Shown here piece after piece: positions 43,394 to 51,818 of a DNA stretch of 64,000 bases. Under the pieces are notes generated by a model, which was not told where the DNA came from, searched no databases, and saw only the letters and a list, made by a program, of their open reading frames with translations. This stretch comes from Kribbella monticola (GTDB lineage Bacteria; Actinomycetota; Actinomycetes; Propionibacteriales; Kribbellaceae), in the NCBI RefSeq assembly GCF_003261635.1, contig NZ_QFXK01000039.1, positions 1-64,000 of the forward strand, in the 5' to 3' direction. The position numbers and the translations under genes are program-made. Within the stretch, counting starts at the first letter, position 1; each line of letters begins with the position of its first letter.

Positions 43394-44278
43394 TTACTTG
43401 ATACCGGTGGTTGCGATCCCCTTGATCAGGAAGCGCTGGCCGAGCAGGAAGGCAAGGAAGACCGGGACGAGCGAGACGACCGACATCGCGAACATCGAGC
43501 CCCAGTTGGTACTGGCGGTGGCGTCGACGAACGACCGGAGCGCGACCGGGACGGTGTACATCTTCGGATCGGTCAGGTAGATCAACTGGCTGAAGAAGTC
43601 GTTCCAGGTCCAGATGAACGTGAAGATCGTCGTGGTCGCCAGCGCGGGAACCATCAGCGGCAGGATCACCCGCAGAAAGATCCCGGCCTTACCGCAGCCG
43701 TCGATCCGGGCGGCCTCGTCCAGTTCGCGCGGGATGCCGCGGATGAACTGCACCATCAAGAAGACGAAGAACGCGTCAGTGGCCAGGAACTTCGGCACGA
43801 TCAGCGGCAGGAACGTGTTGATCCAGCCGGCCTGGGAGAACAGGATGTACTGCGGCACGATCACCACGTGGATCGGCAACATGATCGTCACCAGCATGAT
43901 CGAGAACCAGAACTTCTTGCCGGCGAAGTCCAGCCGGGCGAACGCGTACGCCGCCAGCGAGCAGGACACCAGGTTGCCCAGCACGGCACCGAAGACGACG
44001 GCCGCCGAGTTCAGCAGGTACCGGGTGAACGGCTCGGTCAACGCGTTCCAGCCGACCCGGTAGTTGCTGATCTCCAGGTCCTTGATCAACAGGCCCGGCT
44101 CGCGGAAGATCTCGTTGCCCGGCCGCAGCGAGCTGACGACCATCCAGATCACCGGGTAGAGCATCACCAGCGCGGCCGCGGCCAGCGCGAGATGGGTCAG
44201 CACGGGCCGGATGCGAGCCCAGCCGAAGGTGGCGGACCGGCGCCGCACGGCGGCCGTCCGCAGCGTCTCAGTCGTCAT
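43394..44278 (-). CDS. ABC sugar permease (MalG-type)
   Basis: 294-residue inner-membrane permease with six predicted helices. The cytoplasmic EAA loop that contacts the ATPase is present as PRELDEAARIDGCGKAGIFLRVILP, with the family pattern EAAxIDGxG-x10-P. Its start overlaps the MalF-type gene by 11 nt, and the binding protein follows 20 nt downstream. Forms the channel with the MalF-type subunit. Confidence 0.93.
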   Translation of the reverse strand: MTTETLRTAAVRRRSATFGWARIRPVLTHLALAAAALVMLYPVIWMVVSSLRPGNEIFREPGLLIKDLEISNYRVGWNALTEPFTRYLLNSAAVVFGAVLGNLVSCSLAAYAFARLDFAGKKFWFSIMLVTIMLPIHVVIVPQYILFSQAGWINTFLPLIVPKFLATDAFFVFLMVQFIRGIPRELDEAARIDGCGKAGIFLRVILPLMVPALATTTIFTFIWTWNDFFSQLIYLTDPKMYTVPVALRSFVDATASTNWGSMFAMSVVSLVPVFLAFLLGQRFLIKGIATTGIK

Positions 44279-45203
44279 AGAACACCCAGTACTTCGAGGC
44301 GATGAAGTTGATCGCGGTGAAGACCCCGATGATCACGAGCAGGAACCACGCCATCGCCGAGGCGTAGCCCATGTCGAAATTGCCGAAGCCACGGTCGTAG
44401 AGATAGAGCGTGTAGAACATCGTCGAATCGGACGGCCCGCCCGTCCCGCCGGAGACGACGAACGCCTGGGTGAACGACTGAAACGCGTGGATGATCTGCA
44501 GCACCAGATTGAAGAAGATGATCGGGGTGAGCAGCGGCAGCGTGATGCTGCGGAACCGGCGGAACGCACCGGCGCCGTCGACCGACGCGGCCTCGTAGTA
44601 CATCGCCGGGATCTGGCGCAGGCCGGCCAGGAAGATCACCATCGGGGCGCCGAAGGTCCAGACGTTCAGCACGACCAGGGTGCCGAGCGCCGTACTCGGG
44701 TCCGAGATCCAGCCCTTGCCGTCGAACCCGAGCGGCTGCAACACCTGGTTCAGCAGGCCCTCGGTGCCGAACACCTGCTTCCACAGGATCGCGATCGCGA
44801 CGCTGGAGCCGAGCAGCGACGGCAGGTAGAAGATCGAACGGTAGAAGGCCATACCGCGAACGCCACGATCCAGGACCACGGCCAGCAGCAGCGCCACCGC
44901 GAGCTGCAGCGGGACGGAGACGAACACGTAGGTGAACGTCACCCGCAGCGAGTTGTGCAGCCGCTGGTCGGACAGCATCCGGGTGAAGTTCTCCAGCCCG
45001 ATCCACTGCGGCGCCTGGATCAGGTTGTAGTCGGTGAACGCCAGGTAGAGCGAGGCCAGCATCGGGCCGATGGTGATCACGAACAGCCCGAGCAGCCACG
45101 GCGTCAGGAACAGGTACCCCGCCAGGTTGTCCCGCTTCTTCGCCTTCGCCGGCCCGGGCGGTTTCTTCCGACCGAGCGTGCTCAGTTCCGCCAGCGCGCT
45201 CAT
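44268..45203 (-). CDS. ABC sugar permease (MalF-type)
   Basis: 311-residue permease with six predicted helices and the EAA loop PAMYYEAASVDGAGAFRRFRSI. First gene of the minus-strand sugar operon; AGGAAGGAAAG just upstream of the ATG at 45203 is a good ribosome site. The N-terminus has a cytoplasmic Lys/Pro-rich tail (GRKKPPGPAKAKKRDN). Operator-like palindromes lie 60-170 bp upstream, between this operon and the divergent toroid enzyme. Confidence 0.93.
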   Translation of the reverse strand: MSALAELSTLGRKKPPGPAKAKKRDNLAGYLFLTPWLLGLFVITIGPMLASLYLAFTDYNLIQAPQWIGLENFTRMLSDQRLHNSLRVTFTYVFVSVPLQLAVALLLAVVLDRGVRGMAFYRSIFYLPSLLGSSVAIAILWKQVFGTEGLLNQVLQPLGFDGKGWISDPSTALGTLVVLNVWTFGAPMVIFLAGLRQIPAMYYEAASVDGAGAFRRFRSITLPLLTPIIFFNLVLQIIHAFQSFTQAFVVSGGTGGPSDSTMFYTLYLYDRGFGNFDMGYASAMAWFLLVIIGVFTAINFIASKYWVFYDD

Positions 45204-45261
45204 ACTTTCCTTCCTCCAGAAAGCCTTTGATGCCCGGAAAGCGTTTACCCAGGCCCGTTAA

Positions 45262-45273
45262 GTTAGCGCTATC
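45262..45273. promoter_or_regulatory. LacI-type operator candidate
   Basis: GTTAGCGCTATC has the perfect core TAGCGCTA (45264-45271), close to the GTTAGCGCTAAC-like sites of LacI-family sugar regulators. A second AAAGCGTTT lies at 45238-45246. Both sit 35-70 bp upstream of the MalF-type start. No LacI gene is in this window. Confidence 0.5.
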
Positions 45274-45330
45274 ACCCGACTCAGACAAGGCCTCGGCGGA
45301 GATTCGGTGACCGGATCCGGACAGCCTGTG

Positions 45331-45369
45331 CAGTATTGACAGGACATACTGGCCCGGCAACAGTACTGT
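45331..45369. promoter_or_regulatory. palindromes upstream of the toroid enzyme gene
   Basis: CAGTAT-N9-ATACTG (45331-45351) encloses a TTGACA (45336-45341), and ACAGTACTGT (45360-45369) is a perfect 10-bp palindrome. They lie 41-79 bp before the ATG at 45410 and look like operator and promoter elements; I could not place a good -10 hexamer. Confidence 0.4.
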
Positions 45370-45409
45370 GCACCTGGTAACCGCTTTCCCCGCCTGCCCG
45401 GAGGACTTG

Positions 45410-47158
45410 ATGCCGCGTCGTACCTTCCCCGCCGGACCGCTCGCCGGGCTGTCCGGAGGAGACCCAGCTGCAGGGTCTGGACGGGCCGCCGATGGGCTGG
45501 ACGAGGATTTCCTGGCGTTCCTGACCCGAGCCGGCACGGCGCAGGTCCCGGTGGTTCTGAGCAGCACCGAGGAGCCCGGCGACGACGTTCGCACACTGGC
45601 ACGCAAAGCGCGCCGGCTGGTCGCGGCCTATGTCTGGAGCCGTTCGGACTACTTCCACGACGCGGCTTTGCTCGACCCACTCGCGCTCTTGTACGGCCGA
45701 GTGTCCACTGCCCAGCACGAGGACGGCCTCTTCGACATCGGCAACCTGCACTCGCCTCCGGACAGCGCCTTCGCCATCCAGGATCTGTGCCTGACCTGGG
45801 CGCTGCTGGACGCCGACAACGAGGAGGCGACCGTCCCGCACCGTGAGGTCCTCGAACGCATCCTCCGCAAGGCTGGACCGGCACTGGCTTCCGGAGGTCT
45901 CCACACGCCCAACCACCGCTTCGAGGTCTCGGCCGCACTGGCCCGCACTCATCAACTCTTCCCCGACGACCGGTACGCCGCGCGTATCGACGAATGGCTC
46001 GCGGAAGGTGTGGACGCGAGTGAGGACGGCATCTACAGCGAGCGGAGTCCCAACTACGCCGTAGCGGTCACGAATCCGAGCTTGCTGGCGATCGCCCGGC
46101 TGCGGGACCGGCCTGAGCTGATCGACTACGTCCGGCGCAACCTGATCGCGACGATGTTCCACCTGGAGCCCGACGGCGAGGTGGAGGCCGTCGCCTCCCG
46201 ACGGCAGGACCAGACCATGCGCCAGCACGTCTCGCGGTACCTGACCCAGTTCCGCGAGCTGGCTTTGCGCGACGGGGACGGACGTTTCGCTGCCGTCGCG
46301 CAAGAGATCGCAGATCGCGGCGACGGCGAGTTCGGGGACTTCCTGGCCGAGGTGCTCGAACAGCCGTTCCTCGCCAACCGACTGCCCGCCGCGGCGCCGA
46401 CTCCGGACGACTTCATCCAGGAGTTTCCCGCCCAGGCTTTGGTGCGGATCCGGCGTGGCACCCGGGCCGCGACCGTTTTCGGCGGCACGGATTTCCACGA
46501 CATCCCGGTGATCGCCTCGGGTCTGTCCACGAACCCGACCTTCTTCAAGCTGCGGCAAGGCGCCGCGATCCTCGACTCCGTACGGCTGTCCCCTCAGTTC
46601 TTCGGCACCGGCCACTTCCGCAGCGACGGCCTCGAACGGACCGGGCCGACCACCTTCCGGCTGTCCGACGAGGTGAAGGTGCCGTACCACCTCCCGCTGC
46701 CACCGGCTCACCGGCGTACGGACGGGGCCTACGCGCTCACCCCCGACGGCCGCTTCTACGCCTCGATGGATTTCCCGCACCGACCCAAGCACTACCGCGT
46801 ACTACGAACGTCGGTCACCGTCGCCGAGGTCGCCGGCGGCTTCGATCTGACCTTCGAGCTGACCGAGTCCGAGGTCCTGCTAGCGATCGAGCTCTGTTTC
46901 CGGCCCGGCGGAATCCTCACCGGCGTCGACGCACTCGATGCCGATGGCAACTATCAGCTCGGCACGGGCACCGGCCGGTACACGGTCGGCAGCGACTGGA
47001 TCGAGTTCGGACCCGGCAACGGAGACACCCGGGTGGCGATGGATCCGGGCGAGCGCTACACCCAGCTCAACGGCAACCTGACACCGGACGGCCTCCGCGT
47101 GTACGTCACCGGTCGCTCGCCTCTTCACTACACGCTCAAGCTGCGTACCAGCGGCTGA
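45410..47158 (+). CDS. putative toroid-type carbohydrate-active enzyme
   Basis: 582-residue soluble protein without a signal peptide. The N-terminal about 330 residues are helical with recurring motifs (LARKARRLVAAYVW; HTPNHRFEVSAALARTHQLF; GIYSERSPNYAVAVTNPSL), consistent with an (alpha/alpha) toroid. The C-terminal part (from about residue 340: FPAQALVRIRRGTRAATVFGG) is beta-rich, resembling the heparinase/alginate-lyase two-domain plan. The NHRFEV and SERSPNY motifs could provide His, Glu, Arg and Tyr active-site residues. Divergent from the sugar ABC operon, so it likely processes the imported oligosaccharide in the cytoplasm. The activity is a guess; the fold is plausible. Start at 45410 has CGGAGGA 4 nt upstream. 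Confidence 0.6.
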   Translation: MPRRTFPAGPLAGLSGGDPAAGSGRAADGLDEDFLAFLTRAGTAQVPVVLSSTEEPGDDVRTLARKARRLVAAYVWSRSDYFHDAALLDPLALLYGRVSTAQHEDGLFDIGNLHSPPDSAFAIQDLCLTWALLDADNEEATVPHREVLERILRKAGPALASGGLHTPNHRFEVSAALARTHQLFPDDRYAARIDEWLAEGVDASEDGIYSERSPNYAVAVTNPSLLAIARLRDRPELIDYVRRNLIATMFHLEPDGEVEAVASRRQDQTMRQHVSRYLTQFRELALRDGDGRFAAVAQEIADRGDGEFGDFLAEVLEQPFLANRLPAAAPTPDDFIQEFPAQALVRIRRGTRAATVFGGTDFHDIPVIASGLSTNPTFFKLRQGAAILDSVRLSPQFFGTGHFRSDGLERTGPTTFRLSDEVKVPYHLPLPPAHRRTDGAYALTPDGRFYASMDFPHRPKHYRVLRTSVTVAEVAGGFDLTFELTESEVLLAIELCFRPGGILTGVDALDADGNYQLGTGTGRYTVGSDWIEFGPGNGDTRVAMDPGERYTQLNGNLTPDGLRVYVTGRSPLHYTLKLRTSG

Positions 47159-47216
47159 CATCTGCCCACGGGTTCGCCCGGCCCCGGTTGTCGGCGGCAG
47201 GCTGTACAAAGGGAGC

Positions 47217-47744
47217 GTGACATTTCATGCCGCGGTTTTCATTGCGACCAGCCTGGACGGATTCATCGCGCGCCCGGACGGGTCGATCGACTGGCTGACG
47301 GACCCCGCCGAGAAGCCCGGTGACACCGGGTACCAGGAGTTCATGGCCGTCATCGACACCGTGGTCCTGGGCCGGAAGACCTACGAGACGGTGCTCGGCT
47401 TCGACTTCTGGCCGTACGAGGGCAAGCAGGTCGAGGTGCTCAGCAGCACCCTGTCGGCCGAGGCCGACGAGCGGATCATCGTGCACCGGACCCTCGACGG
47501 CCTGGTGCAGACCCTGAACGACCGCGGCGCCAAGCGCGTGTACGCCGACGGTGGCGGGGTCATCCAGACGTTCCTGCGGGCCGGCCTGCTGAACGAACTC
47601 ACCATCACCACCGTGCCGGTCCTGATCGGCTCCGGCATCCCGCTGTTCGGCGAGTTGGACCGCGACATCCACCTCACCCACAACGCCACCCGCACCTTGA
47701 ACGGCGGCTTCACCCAATCCGACTACACCGTCCGCCTGCACTGA
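47217..47744 (+). CDS. dihydrofolate reductase-family (RibD C-terminal-like) protein
   Basis: 175-residue NADPH-binding protein of the RibD C-terminal/DHFR-like family. The start FHAAVFIATSLDGFIARPDG is the family hallmark, followed by VVLGRKTYETVLGF and the cofactor-binding VYADGGGVIQTFLRAGLLNELTI. Length and motifs match stand-alone reductases of unknown substrate in actinobacteria; true folate reduction is unlikely. GTG start at 47217 with AAAGGGAGC upstream. Confidence 0.85.
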   Translation: MTFHAAVFIATSLDGFIARPDGSIDWLTDPAEKPGDTGYQEFMAVIDTVVLGRKTYETVLGFDFWPYEGKQVEVLSSTLSAEADERIIVHRTLDGLVQTLNDRGAKRVYADGGGVIQTFLRAGLLNELTITTVPVLIGSGIPLFGELDRDIHLTHNATRTLNGGFTQSDYTVRLH

Positions 47745-47808
47745 TCACAACCCGGGCTTGCAGTCCCGCTGCTTGAGCAGGGTTTTCAGCGACGTCTCGC
47801 CGGGTGGG

Positions 47809-48579
47809 TCAGCGGGATTCGAGGACGGCGAGGTCGCGTTCGGCGTACTGGCGGTGTTCCCATTCCTCGATCAGGACGGCGCCGAGGCAGCGGCGGACGG
47901 CGAAGCTTTCCGACTCCGGGTAGCCCGGTTCGGGGACCGGGGCGGTGTGGCCGGCGAGTTGTTCGTCGGTGAGGCCGGCGAGGACCCGGCGTACGGTCGC
48001 CTGGCGGTCGGCGCGGAGGACCAGGACCTCATCGAGCGATGGGCGGGCGGCGAGATCACGCGGTACGCCGGGGATGTCGGGCATCTCGTCGTGCGGCAGG
48101 TCCAGCGGATCCCACGGCGCCGGCTCACCGAGGACGGCCCGGCTCACCCAGGCGTCGGTGGCGAAGACGAGGTGCCGCAGGGTCTCGATGAACGACCACT
48201 CGCCGTCGACTCGCTCGTGCAGCAACTCCGGGTCGAGCTGGGCGGCCCGCTCCACCGTCCCCTGCCACAGCGGCTCGAGGAGATCCCACGCTGCCCGGAA
48301 ACCGTCGGCATCGCTCGGCTGCATCTTCGCGCGCTCCGGATAGCGCCGGTTCAGCTCCGCCTCGACCAGCGGTACGACGTCGACGCCGTTGATCCGGACA
48401 TTCTCGATCTCGCCGCTGATCTCGACATCCGCCACCAGGGCACCGCGGATCGTCACCCCGGACAGGTCGACCAGGTTGAACCGCGCACCCTTCAGATCGA
48501 CGTCGCGGAACCGCGCGTCGGTCAGGTAGACGTCCTCGAACCGCGAGCCGCTCAGATTCTGCTTGATGAAGTCAGCCAC
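47809..48579 (-). CDS. DinB-like protein with N-terminal pentapeptide segment
   Basis: 256 residues. The N-terminal 50 residues contain pentapeptide-like repeats (LSGSRFEDVYLTDARFRDVDLKGA is their region; A/D-x-L/F pattern), then a DinB_2 four-helix bundle begins near residue 85 (FRAAWDLLEPLWQGTVERAA). The metal-type histidines of this superfamily are in ETLRHLVFATDAW and EEWEHRQYAERDL. DinB-like proteins include thiol-dependent transferases using mycothiol or bacillithiol, so a mycothiol-linked activity is possible. Start taken as GTG at 48579; the longer frame adds a Trp/Arg-rich stretch without support. Confidence 0.75.
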   Translation of the reverse strand: MADFIKQNLSGSRFEDVYLTDARFRDVDLKGARFNLVDLSGVTIRGALVADVEISGEIENVRINGVDVVPLVEAELNRRYPERAKMQPSDADGFRAAWDLLEPLWQGTVERAAQLDPELLHERVDGEWSFIETLRHLVFATDAWVSRAVLGEPAPWDPLDLPHDEMPDIPGVPRDLAARPSLDEVLVLRADRQATVRRVLAGLTDEQLAGHTAPVPEPGYPESESFAVRRCLGAVLIEEWEHRQYAERDLAVLESR

Positions 48580-48716
48580 CAGACCAGCATTTCCCACCCC
48601 AGGCAGCCGGGTCCAGCCATCAGCGAACCCCGCTGCAGTTCGACGGCCGCGGTCTGGGCCAGCCGTGGCGCTCTGCCCGGTCGGCCACACCACCCACCAC
48701 CACGGCCGGGCGAGAA

Positions 48717-49754
48717 TCATCCGGCGGCCTGGCGATTTGGGCTCTGCTCACCACCACCGAGCCGGTCGCGGAGGAATCCGACACCGGCGAGCCGGTCGCC
48801 GAGGAATCCGGCGATCGCGGCCCGCGCGGTCCGAGCCTGCCGCACCAGGCCGGGCATGCTGAGGAACGCGTGCGCCGCCTTCGGGATCTCGATCAACTCC
48901 GCCGGCGTTCCGGCCTTGCGCAGAGCTTCGAAGTACGCCCGGCCGTGGTCCGCCACCGGGTCGAGAACCGGCACCACCAGGAGCGCCGGCGGCAGCCCTC
49001 CGAGGTCGTCGGCGAACAGCGGCGACACAGCGCGGGGATCGGATCCCTCCGGAACGGCCAACCGGCGGAAGAACTCCATCTGCTTCACCGTGAGCGTCGG
49101 GCTGTCGGAGTACTCGCTCATGGACCGGTAGTCGAGCGCAGTCGCGGTAAGGTCGACACAGGGATTGACCAGCACCTGTGCGCGGAGTAGCAGCCCCGAT
49201 TCCCTTGCCCGCAAGGCAGACAGCGCCGCGACCATCGACCCGGTGCTCTCCCCGAACACGGCCACTCGCGCCGGGTCCACTCCCCACTGCGCGCTGTTCT
49301 GTACGACGTGACGCAGTACGTCCCAACCGTCGTCGACAGCAGCCTGCAAAGGCGTCTCCATGTCGATGAGCCGGTGCTCCACCGACACGACTACGGCAGG
49401 CAGCCGCGCGGCCAGATGACTGTTGGTCCAGTCGCACTGCACCGCGGTACCGACGAATCCGCCGCCATGCACGTGCAGCACCAATGGCAAAGCGCCAGTG
49501 GCTGTAGTCGGCCGGTACACCCGGACCTGGACCACTCGGTCGGGCAGAGTCACCTGCTCCCACCTGATGCTCGCCTTGCGGTCCGGCACTCCGGTGACCA
49601 CCCGGATCAGCGGGGACTTGAGCCTGCGGTTCTGGGCCTCGCGGAAGGCGACCAGCTTCTCCATCGACAGCGTCGACCAGTCCGGTTCGCCTCGCAGGGA
49701 GTAGAGCAACCGGACTCCCAGCGACGGCTGCTGAACGGCGGTGGAGTGGCTCAT
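48717..49754 (-). CDS. alpha/beta hydrolase (HSL-type esterase)
   Basis: 345-residue cytoplasmic esterase/lipase. The oxyanion motif HVHGGGFVG and the nucleophile elbow VFGESTGSMVAALSA (G-x-S-x-G) identify the hormone-sensitive-lipase family; Asp in VVPVLDPVADHG and His in AAHAFLSMPG complete the triad. It is divergent from a TetR gene across a 72-bp gap containing a palindrome, so repression by that regulator is likely. Substrate unknown, probably a small ester. Confidence 0.9.
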   Translation of the reverse strand: MSHSTAVQQPSLGVRLLYSLRGEPDWSTLSMEKLVAFREAQNRRLKSPLIRVVTGVPDRKASIRWEQVTLPDRVVQVRVYRPTTATGALPLVLHVHGGGFVGTAVQCDWTNSHLAARLPAVVVSVEHRLIDMETPLQAAVDDGWDVLRHVVQNSAQWGVDPARVAVFGESTGSMVAALSALRARESGLLLRAQVLVNPCVDLTATALDYRSMSEYSDSPTLTVKQMEFFRRLAVPEGSDPRAVSPLFADDLGGLPPALLVVPVLDPVADHGRAYFEALRKAGTPAELIEIPKAAHAFLSMPGLVRQARTARAAIAGFLGDRLAGVGFLRDRLGGGEQSPNRQAAG

Positions 49755-49782
49755 GTCTGCTCCTCAAGCTATTTCGCTACCA

Positions 49783-49798
49783 TCAGTATCGATACCGA
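49783..49798. promoter_or_regulatory. palindromic operator between esterase and tetR
   Basis: GTATCGATAC (49786-49795) is a perfect palindrome, extended to TCAGTATCGATACCGA with one mismatched pair. It lies in the 72-bp divergent gap and could let the TetR protein control both genes. Confidence 0.6.
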
Positions 49799-49826
49799 AA
49801 GTAGCATAACTAGCTAGGGTGTGACC

Positions 49827-50396
49827 ATGGCCCGAACAACCACCCCCGCCAAACCCGGCCGGCCGCGCGTGAGCCTCGACGCCGAGGTCTTCGCGGCAAC
49901 GCTCAGGACGGTCCACGAGCTCGGGTACACCCACGCCACCGTGGACCGCATCGCTGCCGCGGCCGGCGTCGCGAAGACCACGATCTACCGTCGCTGGCCG
50001 TCGAAGGGCGCACTGATCACCGCCTGCCTCGTCGATGCCTTCGGCCCGCTGCCGGTGACCGGGACCGACCGGACCGCAGACCTGGCCGCGGCGATTCACT
50101 TCGGCGCGGCGAAGATCGGCGAGCCCGGGATCGCCGCGGCCTTCGCCGGGGTGTTCACCGATGCCATCGGCGATCCCGCACTACGGCAGATCCTGTCCAC
50201 GCAGTTGCAGGACCCCTATCGAATCGTGCTCCAAAAAGTGCTGGGCGAGTCGGAGCAGCGGGTCCTCTTCTTCATCGATGTCGTCATCGGCACCCTGCTG
50301 CACCGGATGGGGATGACCGGCGAACCGATGGCCGACGCCGACGTCGACGCCCTGGTCGCAATGATCCAACGGGACTTCAGCCCGGAAGTTGCCTAG
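49827..50396 (+). CDS. TetR-family transcriptional regulator
   Basis: 189-residue repressor with a clear N-terminal HTH: VFAATLRTVHELGYTHATVD then RIAAAAGVAKTTIYRRWPSK. The C-terminal domain fits the TetR_C group with IGEPGIAAAFAG and VVIGTLLHRMGM. ATG at 49827 is preferred over the GTG at 49821, being preceded by AGGGTG at workable spacing. The target is most likely the divergent esterase gene. The end overlaps the convergent EVE-domain gene by 4 nt. Confidence 0.9.
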   Translation: MARTTTPAKPGRPRVSLDAEVFAATLRTVHELGYTHATVDRIAAAAGVAKTTIYRRWPSKGALITACLVDAFGPLPVTGTDRTADLAAAIHFGAAKIGEPGIAAAFAGVFTDAIGDPALRQILSTQLQDPYRIVLQKVLGESEQRVLFFIDVVIGTLLHRMGMTGEPMADADVDALVAMIQRDFSPEVA

Positions 50397-50821
50397 AGCA
50401 AGGACTCGGCCAGCAGCCGACGCAGGGCGCCGGCCTCGGGAATCGTCGCGAAGGATGGATTGCTCATGTGCGGTTGCCGGAGAACCTCGAGCGTCGACAG
50501 CGCCGGCTGAGCTGCGATCTCGGTACGCGGCAGCGGCGCGTCGAGGAACCGCAGGGCCAGCGGTACGACGTACTTGGCCGCCCAGTACGCCGGGCCGCGG
50601 ATCTCGCCGACCGCATGGATCCCCGGCTCAGGTGTCGCGCCGGACGGACCGGTGATCCAGAGGAAGACCGGCTGCCCGGCCGCGAAGAGCGCGGACCGGT
50701 AGTTGTCCTGGACGCACCAGGTCTCGACGCCGTTTGCCATCAACCCAGGCAGGTCGGTCAGCGACGGGTTGCACTTGAGGATCCAGCCGCCGAGAGTGTC
50801 GGCCGTCACCCGCCGGGTCAT
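50393..50821 (-). CDS. EVE-domain (PUA-like fold) protein
   Basis: 142-residue protein resembling the EVE family: GGWILKCNP near the N-terminus, ETWCVQDNYRSALFAAGQPV, FLWITG and a late IRGPAYWAAKYVV. EVE domains have a PUA-like fold and are proposed to bind modified bases in DNA or RNA, often as part of modification-dependent restriction; here there is no nuclease or partner. It lies 12 nt after the hemB stop on the same strand, so it is probably read from the heme operon. Ribosome site weak; a GTG at 50809 is possible. Confidence 0.65.
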   Translation of the reverse strand: MTRRVTADTLGGWILKCNPSLTDLPGLMANGVETWCVQDNYRSALFAAGQPVFLWITGPSGATPEPGIHAVGEIRGPAYWAAKYVVPLALRFLDAPLPRTEIAAQPALSTLEVLRQPHMSNPSFATIPEAGALRRLLAESLL

Positions 50822-50833
50822 CGAGCGGAAGGC

Positions 50834-51817
50834 TTACCGGCGGCGCAGCAGGTCGACGGCCTCGGCGGCCCAGTAGGTGAGGATCGTGTCGGCGCCGGCG
50901 CGGCGGATCGAGGTCAGCGTCTCCAGGATCGCCTGCTCACGGTTGATCCAGCCGTTGGCGGCAGCCGCCTCGACCATCGCGTACTCACCGGAGATGTTGT
51001 ACGCGGCAACCGGTACGTCGACGTGGTCGCGGACCTGCCGGATGATGTCGAGGTACGCCAGGGCCGGCTTCACCATCACGATGTCGGCACCCTCGGCGAC
51101 GTCGAGATCGACCTCGCGAATGGCGTCGTGCGCGTTGCCCGGGTCCTGCTGGTACGTCTTCCGATCGCCTTGCAGGGAAGAGCCCACGGCTTCCCGGAAC
51201 GGCCCGAAGAAGGCGGACGCGTACTTCACGGCGTACGCAAGAATCACCGTGTCGAGATGGCCGGCCGCGTCCAGCGCAGTACGGACCGCACCGACCTGGC
51301 CGTCCATCATCCCAGACGGTCCGACCACGTGGGCGCCGGCCGAAGCCTGCGCGACACCCATCTCCGCATAGACCTGCAGTGTCGCGTCGTTGTCCACGCG
51401 ACCGGTCGAGTCCAGCACGCCGCAGTGGCCGTGCGAGGTGAACTCGTCGATGCACAGGTCCGCCATCACCAGCAGGTCGTCGCCGACCTCGGCGACCGCG
51501 TCCCGGATCGCCACGTTGAGGATCCCGTTCGGGTCGACAGCACCCGAACCGGTCTCGTCCTTCTCGGTCGGTACGCCGAACAGCATCACTCCGCCGAGCC
51601 CGAGCTGAGCCGCCTCCGCGACCGCCTTCCGCGCGGTGTCGCGAGTGTGCTGGTAGACGCCGGGCATCGACTTGATCGGGATCGGCTCGGTGGCGTCTTC
51701 CCGGACGAACATCGGCAGGATCAGCTGCCTCGGTTCGAGCGTGGTCTCGGAGACCAGCCTGCGGATCGCCGCCGACGACCGCAGCCGACGGGGCCTCACA
51801 CCCGGGAATCCAGTCAT
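50834..51817 (-). CDS. hemB: delta-aminolevulinic acid dehydratase (porphobilinogen synthase)
   Basis: 327-residue enzyme condensing two 5-aminolevulinates to porphobilinogen. The Schiff-base Lys lies in VMVKPALAYLD and the second active-site Lys in AYAVKYASAFFGPF. The metal-binding segment reads ADLCIDEFTSHGHCGVL: two of the three usual zinc Cys are kept and the middle one is Asp, so it is intermediate between the zinc and magnesium types. Start at 51817 follows AGGAAGAG; the longer frame overlaps hemD. One base separates it from the hemD stop. Confidence 0.95.
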   Translation of the reverse strand: MTGFPGVRPRRLRSSAAIRRLVSETTLEPRQLILPMFVREDATEPIPIKSMPGVYQHTRDTARKAVAEAAQLGLGGVMLFGVPTEKDETGSGAVDPNGILNVAIRDAVAEVGDDLLVMADLCIDEFTSHGHCGVLDSTGRVDNDATLQVYAEMGVAQASAGAHVVGPSGMMDGQVGAVRTALDAAGHLDTVILAYAVKYASAFFGPFREAVGSSLQGDRKTYQQDPGNAHDAIREVDLDVAEGADIVMVKPALAYLDIIRQVRDHVDVPVAAYNISGEYAMVEAAAANGWINREQAILETLTSIRRAGADTILTYWAAEAVDLLRRR

Positions 51818-51818
51818 C

